IMG/VR virus record: IMGVR_UViG_3300046507_000506
Coordinates: 1 to 64,000 of that record
DNA: 64,000 nt
Origin: a virus
Strand: one strand, 5' to 3'
The position numbers were made by a program, and so were the translations under genes. The notes beneath the pieces were generated by a model that saw only the letters and a list, made by a program, of their open reading frames with translations, made no database searches and was not told the origin of the DNA. Of the stretch, positions 1 through 8,686 are shown in pieces. How positions within the stretch are numbered: the first letter of the stretch is position 1; each line of letters starts with the position of its first letter.

Positions 1-261
1 TTCATCACCGTCTGCACCCGACACGCCCACGATGTAGCCGTAATGGAACTTCATGAGGTTCGCGCCGCTCGTGCCGTCGGCGGCGCGCCACTCGCGCTGT
101 GAGCCTCGCGGGTTCTCGATCACCACAGGGATACCGGCCACGCTCTCGCGGCCTTTCTTGTAGTTACCGGCGTCCTGCTGCGCGACGCTAGGCGTCGGCC
201 GCAGGTTGTGACCGTATGCGCTCTCATGCGCGGCTTGTTCGATGTTGGTGTAGGCGTCCAT
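1..261 (-). CDS. Polyvalent-type protein, pyrophosphatase-like N-terminus (partial)
   Basis: Partial leftward gene; the start (ATG at 261) is present and the C-terminus lies outside the window. The visible 87 residues contain NYKKGR, then VVIENPRGS, then MKFHYGYIVGVSGADGDE. That order resembles the inorganic-pyrophosphatase-like domain at the start of large polyvalent proteins of phages and conjugative elements, which are delivered into or act early in a new host. Family assignment is from motif memory only. Leftward reading agrees with the virion and lysis genes at the other edge of the window. Confidence 0.5.
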   Translation of the reverse strand, partial: MDAYTNIEQAAHESAYGHNLRPTPSVAQQDAGNYKKGRESVAGIPVVIENPRGSQREWRAADGTSGANLMKFHYGYIVGVSGADGDE

Positions 262-320
262 TGAGCCATTGTCGGGTCGCGCGCGCGCGCGAGCCCGGCG
301 CGTTTTCCTGCTCAAATCCG

Positions 321-349
321 TTGCACATTCAAACGTGACAACATACAAT
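321..349 (+). promoter_or_regulatory. Early promoter, GTGACAACATACAATT class, copy 1
   Basis: TTGCAC at 321-326, a 17-base spacer, and TACAAT at 344-349 (5 of 6 to TATAAT). The spacer end and -10 share the block GTGACAACATACAATT (335-350) with three other intergenic sites. It precedes the 378 gene; the leader ACTCACCAACGGGG recurs in similar form after copy 3. Confidence 0.6.
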
Positions 350-377
350 TAAGACTCACTCACCAACGGGGGAACCC

Positions 378-707
378 ATGAAACTGAAACTCAGCAAGAA
401 AGTGCAATCGCTCATACTGCCGACGGAAGGCGGGGCGGCTGGTACGGCTCCGTTCGAGGGCGCGCAGTCAGTGCAGGCGATCATTCGCGCCCAGTGGGCG
501 GCGGGCGGCATCGCGAAAGACGGCTCGATCAGCGTTGAGGTGCCGGACCTTCAGGCGGAATTGTTACGCGGGCATGCAACGGCGCGCCTCGCTGCTCTTG
601 AGGTGTCGCTCGCGAACTGTGCGACGGACGAGGAGCGCAAGCCGTTTTTCGGGGAAAACAGCGCATGGCGCGCCCTCATGCGCCAGCTTGATCCAGTCGC
701 GGCGTAA
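378..707 (+). CDS. Hypothetical small early protein
   Basis: 109 residues, ATG with a GGGGGA ribosome site just upstream. N-terminus is basic (KLKLSKKVQ), the rest helical with a DEERKPFF segment. No family recognised. First gene behind a promoter of the GTGACAACA class and followed by a second promoter of the same class, so probably its own early transcription unit. Confidence 0.6.
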   Translation: MKLKLSKKVQSLILPTEGGAAGTAPFEGAQSVQAIIRAQWAAGGIAKDGSISVEVPDLQAELLRGHATARLAALEVSLANCATDEERKPFFGENSAWRALMRQLDPVAA

Positions 708-712
708 TTCGC

Positions 713-741
713 TTGCACCGGGTTTCGTGACAACATACAAT
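713..741 (+). promoter_or_regulatory. Early promoter, GTGACAACATACAATT class, copy 2
   Basis: TTGCAC at 713-718, 17-base spacer, TACAAT at 736-741, with GTGACAACATACAAT from 727. Lies in the 60-base gap before the 768 gene and presumably drives 768-2504. Confidence 0.6.
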
Positions 742-767
742 AGACCAACGCAAACGAGGAGCGCGCC

Positions 768-1322
768 ATGCAACTGAAGTCAAACGCACCGGAGGTCAAG
801 TGGATAATCCGCAATGCTGCGACGGATGACTTCGCGCGCTCACTCGACAAGCGCCTGCGCGAAACCGGCGACTTGACGGATAACATGATCGGCGCGGTCG
901 CACGCATCCTCGCGCGCAACGCTTCGGCCGTCGCCATCGACGCGGCCGGTGTTGAGCGTATCGTTACGTCGTTCACGAATGCGGCGGAAAGCGGCCTGAA
1001 GCGCCCGAAAATGTTTCTCGGCGACTTCACCTTTGCTCTTGCCATGAGCGGGCGCAACAAGGGTGCGATTTGGGTCACGGAAGGGTATGAGCGCGGCGGC
1101 AAGTATCTCGGCAAGGTCGCGGACGCCAAATTCACGGCAAGCGACGCCTGTACGGCTGAGCAACGCGCCGCTGTGCTCGACGCTTGTGCAGACCCGAAGA
1201 AAGCCGCCCAGGCGTTCGGGCAGGAAACCGGCCGCTGCTCGTGCTGCGGTCGCGAACTGACGGACCCGGAAAGCATTGCAAACAGCATCGGCCCGATCTG
1301 CGCCGGGCGCTACGGATTCTAA
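768..1322 (+). CDS. DUF6011-like zinc-binding protein
   Basis: 184 residues, ATG behind GAGGAG. The C-terminus carries CSCCGRELTDPESIANSIGP then ICAGRYGF, a zinc-ribbon ending seen in the DUF6011 group of phage proteins. The first 150 residues are helical and basic and unassigned. Probably a DNA- or protein-binding early factor; function unknown. Starts the small-gene run to 2504. Confidence 0.65.
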   Translation: MQLKSNAPEVKWIIRNAATDDFARSLDKRLRETGDLTDNMIGAVARILARNASAVAIDAAGVERIVTSFTNAAESGLKRPKMFLGDFTFALAMSGRNKGAIWVTEGYERGGKYLGKVADAKFTASDACTAEQRAAVLDACADPKKAAQAFGQETGRCSCCGRELTDPESIANSIGPICAGRYGF

Positions 1323-1333
1323 GGAGAGGGCAC

Positions 1334-1609
1334 ATGCTGGAGCAGTTTGACGAATTCACGATTGAGGACAAGGGCGGCGACGTGATGCCGTTCGTTGTCT
1401 ATGGATGGGCGGACTACCCGCCGCATTCGGTGCTCGCAGGGCAGCGGCGCAAGTCGTTTCTTGAGGCGTTCGAGACTGAGGAATGCGCACGCGCGAAATT
1501 CCCGACGGCTCAGGAGGGAACGCGTTTCCGCAGCGCCAATAACTCGGTATCGCACCTGCCCGGCCCGGATGATCCGGTTGCGGGTGGAATGTACCCCGAC
1601 GACTATTAA
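1334..1609 (+). CDS. Hypothetical small acidic protein
   Basis: 91 residues from ATG 1334, chosen because AAGGAGAGGG lies directly upstream; longer upstream starts would run into the preceding gene. Rich in acidic and aromatic residues, ending MYPDDY. No recognisable family. Twelve bases after the DUF6011-like gene, so cotranscribed. Confidence 0.55.
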   Translation: MLEQFDEFTIEDKGGDVMPFVVYGWADYPPHSVLAGQRRKSFLEAFETEECARAKFPTAQEGTRFRSANNSVSHLPGPDDPVAGGMYPDDY

Positions 1610-1660
1610 CCTCGCCACGGCCCGCATATCGGGCCGTAGGCGTATCTGCGAGTGAGCAGC

Positions 1661-1909
1661 ATGGCAAAGATGACAAAGGCGCAAATCGCCAACCGGCTCG
1701 AACAAATCGCGCTTATGGTCAACCGGCTTGACGCCGACCTGAAGGCGCAATATGGCGAGGAGGCCAACGTGTTTTTCGAGGCCGACGGCGGCATTCACGC
1801 GATGGACGGCGACGATACGGCGACAAATCGCACTAACGCTGGCACACGCCAGAAACACGTCATCGCATCGTGCACGACGTACAGCCGCCACGGCGTAGGA
1901 GCATGGTAA
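1661..1909 (+). CDS. Hypothetical small protein
   Basis: 82 residues from ATG 1661 (GTG 1652 is an in-frame alternative). N-terminal half is a heptad-like helix (AQIANRLEQIALMVNRLDAD) that could be a coiled coil; the C-terminus is polar. The stop overlaps the next start at TAATG, indicating translational coupling. Function unknown. Confidence 0.5.
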   Translation: MAKMTKAQIANRLEQIALMVNRLDADLKAQYGEEANVFFEADGGIHAMDGDDTATNRTNAGTRQKHVIASCTTYSRHGVGAW

Positions 1910-2277
1910 TGGACAAGCATTTTCAGACCATCGAGCGCGAGCTTAATGCCGCAATGGATGCCGTCGAAGCGGGCGAGGGTGATCGCGCTGTGCTGCTCGA
2001 ACGGCTCGAAAGCCTTTTGAACAACGTGCGCGGCAAGCGCTTCGCAACGGGTTTTTCCCTATTCGGAAAGACGTTCAAGCCGGGCGGCGAGGCCGCCGAG
2101 GAGATGGAGGGCGTCGAGCCGCCGCCGCGCGCATTTAACCGCGGTGACCTCGTGCGCACGAAAGACGGCTATCTGGCCTACGTCGGATTTTATGACCACC
2201 GGCAGCGCGTGGTCGCAAACGTCGTCTATCAGGCATGCGAGTTCAACGAGGGTGATCTGACGGCGGTGAAGGAATAA
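1909..2277 (+). CDS. Hypothetical protein
   Basis: 122 residues. ATG 1909 is preferred over ATG 1903 because GGAG at 1898-1901 is 7 bases away and only 1 from the other. N-terminal helix with LLERLESLLNNVRGKRF, then a C-terminal beta-rich part around FNRGDLVRTKDGYLAYVGFY that looks like a small SH3-like fold. No family recognised. Confidence 0.5.
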   Translation: MDKHFQTIERELNAAMDAVEAGEGDRAVLLERLESLLNNVRGKRFATGFSLFGKTFKPGGEAAEEMEGVEPPPRAFNRGDLVRTKDGYLAYVGFYDHRQRVVANVVYQACEFNEGDLTAVKE

Positions 2278-2279
2278 CG

Positions 2280-2504
2280 ATGGTACGGAAACTGATTAAC
2301 GACAAGCCGATGACACCCGCCGAGCGGCGCAAGCGCTCCAATGCCGATAAGGTCGCGCGCGGAGAACGGCTGCTGCATACGTGGCTTGTTCCAGAGGCAG
2401 CGCAGGCGCTCGACTCAGTCACCGGGCCGGACGGCTCACGCGGCGCGATTGCGCAGGCCGTCAATGAAGCCCTGATTGCCTACGCGCGGCGAAAACGTGT
2501 CTGA
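2280..2504 (+). CDS. Putative ribbon-helix-helix type DNA-binding protein
   Basis: 74 residues. MTPAERRKRSNADKVARGE is a very basic start; the core TWLVPEAAQALDSV then GAIAQAVNEALIAYARRK has the strand-helix-helix pattern of small RHH or CopG-like regulators. Last gene of the rightward run; ends nine bases from the convergent structural block with no clear terminator between. Confidence 0.45.
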   Translation: MVRKLINDKPMTPAERRKRSNADKVARGERLLHTWLVPEAAQALDSVTGPDGSRGAIAQAVNEALIAYARRKRV

Positions 2505-2512
2505 CAGAGCGC

Positions 2513-3013
2513 CTAGTCGCCCGTCCAGGGCGTAAGGTCGGACAGTTCATCGCGCGGCGCGAGAATCCATTTTTGCGCATACGGGTAGATGCCGACGGCA
2601 CTCGTCATGCCGACGACTTCATACCCGATCACCACACCGCCGCCTGGCATCATCGCAATCAGGTCGTACTTTTTGACGTGAAAGCCGGGCACATCAATCG
2701 GCTCCACCAACGCCTCAAGCAACTGCGTATCCGGCGCGAGCGCGTCGCGCCGGTCGGTGAGGTCAAGCGTTCCATCAAAGTGGCTTGTAATCAGCACCCG
2801 GCCCTCGCCAAGTGGCTGATAGTCGAATGACTCCTCATCCTCAGGCGTGAGCACGCCGAGCCCGCCCAAGGTCGGCAGGCCGCCCTCAGTCGAGCCGTCC
2901 GGCGCGGTACGGTTCAGCACCTTGCGATAGACGAGACAATCCTGCGCGTTCGGGTGCTTGAGCGTGACTGTGCGCGCTGCATTCTGGATAGCGACGGGGA
3001 CCGAGTTAATCAT
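2513..3013 (-). CDS. Hypothetical structural-module protein
   Basis: 166 residues, beta-rich, no signal peptide. Its start overlaps the stop of the upstream 3010-4047 gene by 4 bases, so it is the last member of the leftward baseplate operon. Segments such as GGGVVIGYEVVGMTSAVGIY suggest a compact beta fold. No family recognised; position suggests a virion or assembly role. Confidence 0.5.
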   Translation of the reverse strand: MINSVPVAIQNAARTVTLKHPNAQDCLVYRKVLNRTAPDGSTEGGLPTLGGLGVLTPEDEESFDYQPLGEGRVLITSHFDGTLDLTDRRDALAPDTQLLEALVEPIDVPGFHVKKYDLIAMMPGGGVVIGYEVVGMTSAVGIYPYAQKWILAPRDELSDLTPWTGD

Positions 3014-4047
3014 TTTGCGTTCTTCATGATTTCGTTGAACTGCTCCTGCGTGATCGCACCAAGCGAGAGCAGGGAGCGGGCATTGCGCTCGATCTTACGC
3101 GCATTGGCTGACGGCTTTTCGGCTTTCGCCTTGGCTACGGCCACTTCCTTTGCAGAGGCGCGCGCGCGGCGTTTGGCGGCCTCCTCAGCCTTTTGCGCCG
3201 ACGTCTTGAGGTTCGTGCTCGACCGGCGTTTGCTCTGCTGCTCGGCGGCGTGCTTGCGAATGTCAGCCGCCTTGGTGCGTTCGGCCTTCAGCGCCTTGTC
3301 TTCGAGCGTATCGCGTTTCTTGATGACCTGATCCGCGATTTTGGCCTGCACCTTGGCATCCTTCAGGATGACGTGCATCACGCGCAATACGTGCTTGCAG
3401 GCACAGCCAACGAGCTTCGGATTTCGGATTTTCGGGAAACCCGTTTCCGCGCGGCCATAGTTGTACTTACCGATGGTCGCGATGTAGCGATACCAAAAGG
3501 TGTGACGGCCGCAATCGCAATCGAATTTGAGCCGCCCCTTTGCCACGGCTTTGCCGATTTTCTTCAGGTCGTTAGGCGATGCGCCCACGGCCGCATCGAA
3601 GTCCATGAATTCGACGTGCACATGGTGCCGCGAAACGTCCGAGTCCGGCCCGGCGTTCGTGATGAAGTGAAAGAGCGGGCCGCGCACCGACACCGGCACG
3701 GCCATGCGGATTTCACTGTTTGCGCGCTTCGTGTCCGCGTCTAGCGCCAGGTCGATCACGCCTTGCGCGGTGATGCCGCCGACAAACTTTTTCTTCAGCC
3801 GGGAGACATTGGACTGAAACGCGCGCAGGTCGCTCAGCGTGATCGGCCTGAGTTCGCCGCGCAACGACGTTTGCAGCAGGCGGCCGCCGTCATACTCGCC
3901 CGATACCTCATTGGGGTTGAGGATGGTTGCGGCGGCCTTGCGGCGGTCAAGATCGGCCCTCGAGTTTTGTTCGGCTTCCTTGCGTGCGGACGGCAGGCGC
4001 GCCGTCGCTCGGTCAATCAAGTGCTGAATAAGCGGCTGCTTCGGCAT
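3010..4047 (-). CDS. SWIM-like zinc-finger phage protein
   Basis: 345 residues. The middle has CDCGRHTFWYRY followed about 30 residues later by GCACKHVLRVM, a CxC...CxH pattern typical of SWIM zinc fingers. The C-terminal 100 residues are a Lys/Arg/Ala-rich helix (KAERTKAADIRKHAAEQQSK), probably a coiled coil or nucleic-acid contact. Lies in the tail operon between a LysM-like protein and an unknown, so a role in virion assembly or a packaged DNA-binding protein is possible. Overlaps both neighbours, so it is operonic. Confidence 0.6.
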   Translation of the reverse strand: MPKQPLIQHLIDRATARLPSARKEAEQNSRADLDRRKAAATILNPNEVSGEYDGGRLLQTSLRGELRPITLSDLRAFQSNVSRLKKKFVGGITAQGVIDLALDADTKRANSEIRMAVPVSVRGPLFHFITNAGPDSDVSRHHVHVEFMDFDAAVGASPNDLKKIGKAVAKGRLKFDCDCGRHTFWYRYIATIGKYNYGRAETGFPKIRNPKLVGCACKHVLRVMHVILKDAKVQAKIADQVIKKRDTLEDKALKAERTKAADIRKHAAEQQSKRRSSTNLKTSAQKAEEAAKRRARASAKEVAVAKAKAEKPSANARKIERNARSLLSLGAITQEQFNEIMKNAK

Positions 4048-4333
4048 CGGTCAGATAGTTGGTTTGACGCTTGATTAGCTGCAACTGGGTGAAGTTGGGC
4101 AGCACGAGCACCTGCTCAGGCAATACCTGTTCGAGCGTATCGAGCCCGGCCGCCGCAAAGATCACCATGAACTGTGAGCGGTCGCCATATGCCCGGTACG
4201 CCGCCAGCGTCAGGTCGCCGCGCTCATCGGGCAGCGTCTGATAGCGGATCGCGCTCGCCCAGTCGGGCGTCTGCGTCGCAAAGCGGCGCACCGCCCGCAC
4301 AAAGGCGGCCGTAGTAACGGGCGTGATGGCCAT
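4013..4333 (-). CDS. LysM-like tail or baseplate protein
   Basis: 106 residues. AYRAYGDRSQFMVIFAAAGL then EQVLPEQVLVLPNFTQLQLI follows the pattern of small LysM-type tail proteins (tail protein X, baseplate hub attachment): a short repeat ending in LP. Overlaps the next gene by 35 bases and the upstream one by a base, so tightly coupled to the fibre genes. Confidence 0.5.
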   Translation of the reverse strand: MAITPVTTAAFVRAVRRFATQTPDWASAIRYQTLPDERGDLTLAAYRAYGDRSQFMVIFAAAGLDTLEQVLPEQVLVLPNFTQLQLIKRQTNYLTDAEAAAYSALD

Positions 4334-5025
4334 TACGAGGCGTCCGTCGTGCCGGTGCTTGCGGCGGCCTGTGCTGCTGCCGCCTGCTCGGCAGCGGCCT
4401 GAGCGGCGGCCTCAGCCTTGGCGGCCTCGTCGGCTTCCACCTGCGTAGTGATCGCAGCCTCGTCGGGCAGCGGCGGCCAGTCGGTCGTCGCCGGGAAGTC
4501 CGGCGCATTGACGACCTTCACGAGACTCCATTGATAGGCGGCCCATGCCTTGAAAATGCCTTCCTCGACCGGGCTCAGCAGGCCCGCTGCCTGCGCATCG
4601 GCCTTGCCGTAGTTCTTCTGGCGCGCAGCGGCCATCAGCGTGTCAAATTCCGCCATTGCGGCGGCGCGCACCTTCGCGATCACGACAGCCTCATCAATCA
4701 CCCACCCGGTGCCGTCCTGCCATTTGTATTCATCGGAGGGCGGTGCGGTTTCGGTGAGCCCGACGTCGTTAGGTGCGATGCCCACCACGGTGATTTCAGT
4801 CGGCGCGCCCGTCGTCTTGCTGTAGAGCGTGATTGCGCGATAGTCGGGCTTGAGAATCCATGCGCCATTCACGAAGAAAGGCCAGGTATTGCGCGGCCGG
4901 TCGGGCATGGGCACGTCGGTGCTGAATGCTGGAATGAGCCAGCCTTTCGGGTTGGACGGGTCCGGGTCGGCGAGACGGCTGGAAATGTACTGGCCGGTGA
5001 TCGAATCGTACTGGTTGACTAGCAT
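4333..5025 (-). CDS. Tail fibre assembly chaperone (Tfa-like)
   Basis: 230 residues. The N-terminus (QYDSITGQYISSRLADPDP) and the central DEYKWQDGTGWVID match the usual layout of caudoviral tail-fibre assembly proteins: fibre-tip-like segment, W-rich linker, helical domain. The end is an Ala/Glu helix with repeated AAEQAAAAQAA. Thirteen bases after the fibre gene it should fold, which is the canonical arrangement. Confidence 0.7.
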   Translation of the reverse strand: MLVNQYDSITGQYISSRLADPDPSNPKGWLIPAFSTDVPMPDRPRNTWPFFVNGAWILKPDYRAITLYSKTTGAPTEITVVGIAPNDVGLTETAPPSDEYKWQDGTGWVIDEAVVIAKVRAAAMAEFDTLMAAARQKNYGKADAQAAGLLSPVEEGIFKAWAAYQWSLVKVVNAPDFPATTDWPPLPDEAAITTQVEADEAAKAEAAAQAAAEQAAAAQAAASTGTTDAS

Positions 5026-5038
5026 GGGGAGCCTTGGG

Positions 5039-6514
5039 TTATTGATAGCGGATCATTGCGAGGAGGGCGACGTTACGGCCGCGCGCTTCGCCGCCGCCGT
5101 CGCCGTTGACGGTGATGCCGTGGGTATGACTGCCAGCGGCACCGATACCGACGTTATGGCCGTGCGTACCGTCGCCGAGAATGCCAATGCCGGTCGGGGC
5201 CGGGTTCGTGAATTGCGGGAATGAGTAACCCTGACCACCACCGCCGAGGCCGTTGCCGCCGCCGCCCGTTTGCACCGTGAAAATGCCGCCTGCTGCCGAG
5301 TGGGAGTGCTGAGGATCGCTCACGCCGTGGCCGTGCCAGCCCTGCGCGTCAGTCCATGCGCTATGGACGTGATCGCCGACTGCCGCAGCGCTCGCGCCGT
5401 GCGCGTGAAAAATGTTCTGCGATGCCTGATAGGTGCCGATACCCCGGCCTGAATCCGCGCCGCGTCCGTCATCCCACGAGCGAATGTGTTCGCCGCGCAC
5501 ATCGGGAATGCGAAAGGTCGTTGCGCCGTCGCCGGTCGAGAAGCACCCCCAACTGTTCGCGGCCCACTGAGCATCAGAGACGAGCGCGCCGCTCGCCTGC
5601 GCATACGCCCACAGGGCAGGGTAGGCCGCGCGACTGAGCACGGTGCCATTCATCTTCAGGTAGCCTGCGCGCGCGCTCGTGCGCGCCTCCCAAACCGTCG
5701 TGCCGACAAGCGCGGTCGAAATGGCGGAAGTCACGTATGCCGTGGTGGACAGGCGCGTGCTGTTGTCCGTTGCGGGCGGCGTGGGCGCTGTCGGTGTGTT
5801 GACGAATGCGGGGCTGTCGAGAAAGGCGAGCTTGCCCTTATCGACTGCGTCTACGGTCACCTTTACCGCGCCTGAGCCATCGCTCGCGAGGCCGAGATAG
5901 ACCTTGTTCGCGCCCTGGCCGATACCGCCGCCCTGCTGCACCGGCGTGAAGCCGATCAGCGGCTGTTTGGTGCTGACGACCTGAGTGAGCGCGGTAACGT
6001 CCGCATCGGTCGCATACTGCGGGTGCGGGTCGGCTTCGGCCTTGTGCTGAAGGATGAGTGCAGCCATGCCTGCCGGGTCCGTCGTGACCGTGACAGTGAC
6101 CGAATCGGACGGCAGCGTGGACACGTCGAGCGTGTACGCGAACGGCACGTCAATGCCCGCCGACTTGATGAACAGGGCAGAATCTGCGCGGCTCCACACG
6201 GCGAAAAGCGTGTTGCCGGAATAGAAGCCGATTTCGCCGATGTACTTGCCATTGGGCGAACGGCCGCCAATGTCAGTGTCGCCGATAGTCGCGCCAAGCT
6301 GGATAGCCGTCGCGCTGGTTTTCGAGCCGCTGGTGACCGCGTAGCGCGCCACTTCGCTTTTCAGCATCACGAAGTCACGCACCGACTCATCGAGCGCGTA
6401 CAGGGCCGTGCCTAGCGCGATGTGCGTGATCGCGACGGCAAAGCCGCTGCCGTTGTTTTGCGGAATGAGCGCAAGCCCGGCTTTCGTGATCTTGGGATTG
6501 AGTGAAAGCGTCAC
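5039..6514 (-). CDS. Tail fibre protein with collar domain
   Basis: 491 residues from GTG 6514, with GAGG upstream. N-terminus (KITKAGLALIPQNNGSGFAV, then GTALYA) is the phage-tail-fibre N-terminal domain that binds the baseplate. The middle has VTALTQVVSTKQPL and the LSTTAYVTSAIS repeat seen in fibres. The C-terminus has the collar motif (AGYLKMNGTVLSRAAYPALW, then GDGATTFRIPDVRGEHIRSW) and a His/Gly-rich tip (GDGTHGHNVGIG) of receptor-binding fibres. Paired with the Tfa-like gene. Confidence 0.85.
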   Translation of the reverse strand: MTLSLNPKITKAGLALIPQNNGSGFAVAITHIALGTALYALDESVRDFVMLKSEVARYAVTSGSKTSATAIQLGATIGDTDIGGRSPNGKYIGEIGFYSGNTLFAVWSRADSALFIKSAGIDVPFAYTLDVSTLPSDSVTVTVTTDPAGMAALILQHKAEADPHPQYATDADVTALTQVVSTKQPLIGFTPVQQGGGIGQGANKVYLGLASDGSGAVKVTVDAVDKGKLAFLDSPAFVNTPTAPTPPATDNSTRLSTTAYVTSAISTALVGTTVWEARTSARAGYLKMNGTVLSRAAYPALWAYAQASGALVSDAQWAANSWGCFSTGDGATTFRIPDVRGEHIRSWDDGRGADSGRGIGTYQASQNIFHAHGASAAAVGDHVHSAWTDAQGWHGHGVSDPQHSHSAAGGIFTVQTGGGGNGLGGGGQGYSFPQFTNPAPTGIGILGDGTHGHNVGIGAAGSHTHGITVNGDGGGEARGRNVALLAMIRYQ

Positions 6515-6584
6515 AATGACCTCAGAATGGTTCGCACCAATTCTCAGGTCGTGTGACGCGCGCGGCGGCGCGCGTTTTCCTACG

Positions 6585-7046
6585 TCAGATGGTCATGAAC
6601 ATGTCCGCCATATCCTGCGCGAACTCCGACGTGTCCTCAATACTCAGGGTGTTACCGGCCGCGTACATGATCGCGAGAATCGCAATCTGGCCGTTCGTGA
6701 TTTCGGGCGAAAGCTGGTATCGCGTGCCGCTCGCATCGACCCCGCCTACCTGAATGGCATTCGTCGGCTTATGCCGCTGCACGGACGCAAGCAGCTCAAC
6801 CATGCCCGTTGAGTCTGCCCGGAAATACCGGTCAATTGCGCCTGCGAGCTTGCCCTCATCGAACAGCATGTCACGCGAGGGCGCGCGCGGGTCGTTGCTC
6901 ACGATGAGCGCGCCCGGTGTGCGCTCGCCGAATGCGACTTCCTGCGAGACGATCACGAGGCCCGTTCCGCCATCGACGGCCGCCAGAATGTTGACGGCCT
7001 GCCCCTTGTAGCCGTTGATTTCGGCTTGCAGAGTGATGACGCTCAA
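6585..7046 (-). CDS. Hypothetical virion-module protein
   Basis: 153 residues. The only fitting start is TTG 7046, overlapping the stop of the 7043-7807 gene as TTGA. Predominantly beta and helix with no signal peptide; a hydrophobic stretch NGQIAILAIMYAAG is near the C-terminus. No family recognised; operon position implies a tail or baseplate component. A gap of 70 bases separates it from the fibre gene. Confidence 0.5.
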   Translation of the reverse strand: MSVITLQAEINGYKGQAVNILAAVDGGTGLVIVSQEVAFGERTPGALIVSNDPRAPSRDMLFDEGKLAGAIDRYFRADSTGMVELLASVQRHKPTNAIQVGGVDASGTRYQLSPEITNGQIAILAIMYAAGNTLSIEDTSEFAQDMADMFMTI

Positions 7047-7807
7047 TTTCGCACCTGTGTGATGTTGCCGTCGTTGTCCACGGTCGTCGTGCTGCCCGCG
7101 CCCGAATACGGGTTGCTCGTGGTGACTTCCGTCACAACCGGGTAGCCTGCCGGTGCGGCCTTGCCGTCGTTGGCCTCATTCGCACCCGGCGCCTGGAACA
7201 CCGGAACCGTTGCGCGAAGCACGATATCGGCGACGTTGATGCGCAGGTTCTTTTGCGACTCCTGTGCCATCGCGCCCACGTTGATATCTTCGAGAACGAC
7301 GGGAAATTCGACTGTCTGCCCGGCGAACTCAACCGGCTGCACGAAGCGCCGCCCATACGGGCCTTGCGTGAAAAGGTTGAACTGCATCGCAAGGCTGTGC
7401 GCCGTCGGCTTCTCAGGCGCGATAAACGCGACCTGCGTGCGGTAGTCATTGACGGATGCGCGCACCTTATAGGCGCGGTTCAGCGGATCGTCGGGAAGCA
7501 TGACGTCAACCGGCGTACCGATGGCCGCGCCAAAGTCCACGAGCGAGGGCGTAAAGTCATCGTCAATGCACACGATAATCACCGGCAGCATGGAGGAGAG
7601 GCCCGGCCCCGATACGTTCTCGTTCTTGCGCCACTCGTTCAGGTACTCATCGACCTTGTCGATCATGCGGCCGGGAGCCCATACGATGCTACTGGCGAGG
7701 CCGCGCCCGATGTATTCGGTCATGCGTGGCGTGTCCGCGACGAGGCCGCTATAGAAGCGGCCCATGTACGCGCCAAAGCCCAATTGCAGGGGTGTTAGCA
7801 GGCTCAC
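7043..7807 (-). CDS. Hypothetical baseplate or tail protein
   Basis: 254 residues from GTG 7807, preferred because GGAG sits 6 bases upstream; TTG 7819 is an alternative. Mixed alpha/beta with IIVCIDDDFTPSLVDFGA and a C-terminal polar tail with GSTTTVDNDGNITQV. No family recognised. It lies between two other virion genes with overlapping ends. Confidence 0.5.
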   Translation of the reverse strand: MSLLTPLQLGFGAYMGRFYSGLVADTPRMTEYIGRGLASSIVWAPGRMIDKVDEYLNEWRKNENVSGPGLSSMLPVIIVCIDDDFTPSLVDFGAAIGTPVDVMLPDDPLNRAYKVRASVNDYRTQVAFIAPEKPTAHSLAMQFNLFTQGPYGRRFVQPVEFAGQTVEFPVVLEDINVGAMAQESQKNLRINVADIVLRATVPVFQAPGANEANDGKAAPAGYPVVTEVTTSNPYSGAGSTTTVDNDGNITQVRN

Positions 7808-7808
7808 G

Positions 7809-8675
7809 TCACACTCCAAGGCCGCGCTTCATTTGCGCAATTGCGGGATCGTCCGGCGTGTCCGGTTCCTCGTCGGGGAGCTTGCCGAACGGCACGAGCT
7901 TGCCGGTGCTGAATGACCGCGCGCGCTTCACGAAATCGTTTGTCGCGCGCGTGCCGACCACGAGCGGGGCAGTGTGTCCGCCTGTGCTGTCGAGCAGCAC
8001 GGTGCCCGCCTGAGCATCCTTCTGTGCCGCGAGTGAGAGCAGTTCGGCGTTCTCCTCGCTAAGCCGCGCGATGGTCTGCATTGCGAGCAGGTGATCTGCC
8101 TGCATCGAATCGAACAAGGTACGCATCATCGCATTGGACATTTGCCACTCGTGCGCGACGGCATCGAACAGCAACTGATCGGAGCCAAAGCCCGCGCTGT
8201 CGAACACGTACCCGCGATTGGTCGTGTAGTTCGGCTCGAACACGTAATCGAAGCCCGCAAAGACGGTCGGCATATGCTTGCCGAAACGGGGCTCGGCATG
8301 GATAGCCGACGAAAACCCACCCTGTTTGCTGCTGAAAAGCCGCTCGGCGATAGCGCCCGCGTCCGTATCGAGGAATTCCGCCTCGTGCGTGATGTTGCCC
8401 TCGCTGTCGGCGCTCAGATGCGTTGTCACGAACGCCGGTTCGATGTTGACCATGCGGCCGTCGAACACAATGGACTCAGGCGGCGTGAGCCCGAAACGGG
8501 CGCGAATCCAGTGCCCGTAAAAGCCGTTGAGGTCGCGGTTTTTGACCCGCTCCTGTACCTCGTTGCCATTCACGAGCGCGGAGAGCGCAGGCAGGTCGAA
8601 ATGCCGATCCTTGCCGACGAACTGGCGGCCACGGTCGTGCACGTTGTAGGTGATCTTGCCGGTTTTCTTTCCCAT
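7809..8675 (-). CDS. Hypothetical tail protein
   Basis: 288 residues. Features include KITYNVHDRGRQFVGKDRHF at the start, PESIVFDGRMVNIEPAFVTT, and a C-terminal helix with LLAMQTIARLSEENAELLSL that may oligomerise. The layout (beta domain, then helix) fits a structural protein. No family recognised. Precedes the 7043-7807 gene with nearly abutting ends. Confidence 0.5.
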   Translation of the reverse strand: MGKKTGKITYNVHDRGRQFVGKDRHFDLPALSALVNGNEVQERVKNRDLNGFYGHWIRARFGLTPPESIVFDGRMVNIEPAFVTTHLSADSEGNITHEAEFLDTDAGAIAERLFSSKQGGFSSAIHAEPRFGKHMPTVFAGFDYVFEPNYTTNRGYVFDSAGFGSDQLLFDAVAHEWQMSNAMMRTLFDSMQADHLLAMQTIARLSEENAELLSLAAQKDAQAGTVLLDSTGGHTAPLVVGTRATNDFVKRARSFSTGKLVPFGKLPDEEPDTPDDPAIAQMKRGLGV

Positions 8676-8686
8676 TTTTACCTCGC

